Source: an uncultured bacterium
GTDB taxonomy: Bacteria; Bacillota; Clostridia; Oscillospirales; Oscillospiraceae
Assembly: GCA_905215425.1 (NCBI GenBank)
Contig: CAJMQD010000078.1
Coordinates: 1 to 5,628 of the forward strand
Reading direction: 5' to 3'
DNA length: 5,628 nt
Positions within the stretch are counted from its first letter, which is position 1; each line of letters opens with the position of its first letter. Under the pieces are notes generated by a model. It saw nothing but the letters and a program-made list of their open reading frames with translations, was not told the origin of the DNA and searched no databases. Below are positions 5,490 through 5,628 of the stretch, piece by piece. The translations under genes and the position numbers were made by a program.

Positions 5490-5527
5490 TCTTGCCACCC
5501 TGCATTTCCTGTGGTAGAATGGAAAGG
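5481..5527. repeat. 12-bp inverted repeat enclosing the integrase start site
   Basis: CCTTTCCATTCT (5481-5492) and AGAATGGAAAGG (5516-5527) are perfect inverted repeats 23 bp apart, with an inner CCAC/GTGG pair (5495-5498 with 5511-5514). In integrase mRNA the start codon at 5489 lies in the stem, and the GTGG of its ribosome site pairs with the inner CCAC. This could hold translation down. As DNA it could equally be a protein-binding site. Confidence 0.6.
5492..5520 (+). promoter_or_regulatory. Outward promoter divergent from the integrase
   Basis: TTGCCA (5492-5497), a 17-bp spacer and TAGAAT (5515-5520) each match the sigma-A consensus at five of six positions. The start would be near 5527, and the transcript runs right, away from the integrase. 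Confidence 0.65.
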
Positions 5528-5536
5528 CAGAGTTGG

Positions 5537-5548
5537 CCATAATTATGG
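5537..5548. repeat. Perfect 12-bp palindrome
   Basis: CCATAATTATGG is a perfect palindrome about 10 bp downstream of the predicted start of the divergent transcript, upstream of the integrase ribosome site. It could bind a dimeric regulator such as an excisionase or repressor. It overlaps direct repeat copy 2 (5534-5544). Confidence 0.5.
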
Positions 5549-5591
5549 TAATCTTCTTTCGTAGTGGTTAGTGGATAAACGACTTTGCATC

Positions 5592-5628
5592 GCCGTCCGG
5601 GTGTGTGGTAGCTCCCGGGCGGCTTTTT
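5592..5628 (+). terminator. Rho-independent terminator at the right edge
   Basis: A 10-bp stem with one G-T wobble (5592-5601 with 5614-5623) and a 12-nt loop is followed by at least five T residues running to the window edge. There is no T tail on the minus strand, so it acts on plus-strand transcripts, most simply the one from 5527. Confidence 0.85.

Larger units (their letters stand above)
4009..5628. mobile_element. Left end of an integrative element (integrase module)
   Basis: A tyrosine integrase gene directly beside an intact tRNA 3' end, with host-like genes on the other side, suggests a prophage or integrative conjugative element extending to the right beyond the window. The left boundary is placed at the tRNA end. 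It could instead lie near 3797, where the degenerate tRNA-Thr copy stops resembling a tRNA. No structural, transfer or excisionase gene is visible, so the element type is unknown. Confidence 0.55.
5527..5628 (+). ncRNA. Candidate small RNA of about 100 nt
   Basis: A good promoter (5492-5520) and a rho-independent terminator (5592-5628) bracket about 100 nt. The only ATG-led reading in it (5545) stops after 8 codons and has no good ribosome site, so a non-coding RNA is the simplest reading. The 5' part would be complementary to any integrase leader that starts upstream of 5527, so antisense control of the integrase is possible. A 12-bp palindrome (5537-5548) lies near its 5' end. I recognise no known RNA family. 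The alternative is a short leader that is terminated before a gene outside the window. Confidence 0.45.

Noticed and set aside
4944..5564. Open frame on the plus strand opposite the integrase N-terminal half
   Set aside because: No recognised domain, antisense to conserved integrase sequence, and no supporting ribosome site.

Overview
The window looks like a chromosomal stretch of a gut-type Clostridia (Bacillota), most likely an Oscillospiraceae relative of Flavonifractor or Lawsonibacter. The evidence is GC-rich coding sequence with strong AGGAG-type ribosome sites, sigma-A style promoters, a YerC-type TrpR homologue, a tRNA gene with an encoded CCA end, and a Firmicutes-style tyrosine integrase. 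The genus is an inference and was not tested.

Positions 1-3485 look like ordinary host chromosome. A MATE-family exporter on the minus strand and a nitroreductase / YdcZ-type DMT transporter pair on the plus strand diverge from a compact promoter region (about 1507-1594). There the two -35 boxes form the arms of an inverted repeat, so co-regulation is plausible. The DMT gene and a small YerC-like regulator converge on a shared bidirectional terminator (3140-3169). A second strong bidirectional terminator (56-93) ends the MATE gene.

Positions 3700-4046 are a tRNA locus. A near-consensus promoter (3708-3736) leads into a degenerate tRNA-Thr-like sequence (3760 to about 3836). Next come a possible further tRNA-like remnant and an 11-bp tandem repeat, and then an intact tRNA-Thr(CGT) at 3934-4008. 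Its terminator hairpin (4014-4046) overlaps the 3' end of an integrase gene.

Positions 4029-5628 appear to be the left end of an integrative element placed at the tRNA 3' end. The integrase is a complete tyrosine recombinase with an extra Xre-like helix-turn-helix inserted in its core-binding domain. Its start region is unusual. A 12-bp inverted repeat can fold the start codon and ribosome site into a hairpin, and the same DNA carries a good outward promoter. That promoter and a rho-independent terminator bracket about 100 nt with no useful ORF, which suggests a small RNA made divergently from, and possibly antisense to, the integrase leader. This control region and the tRNA remnants are the least ordinary parts of the window.
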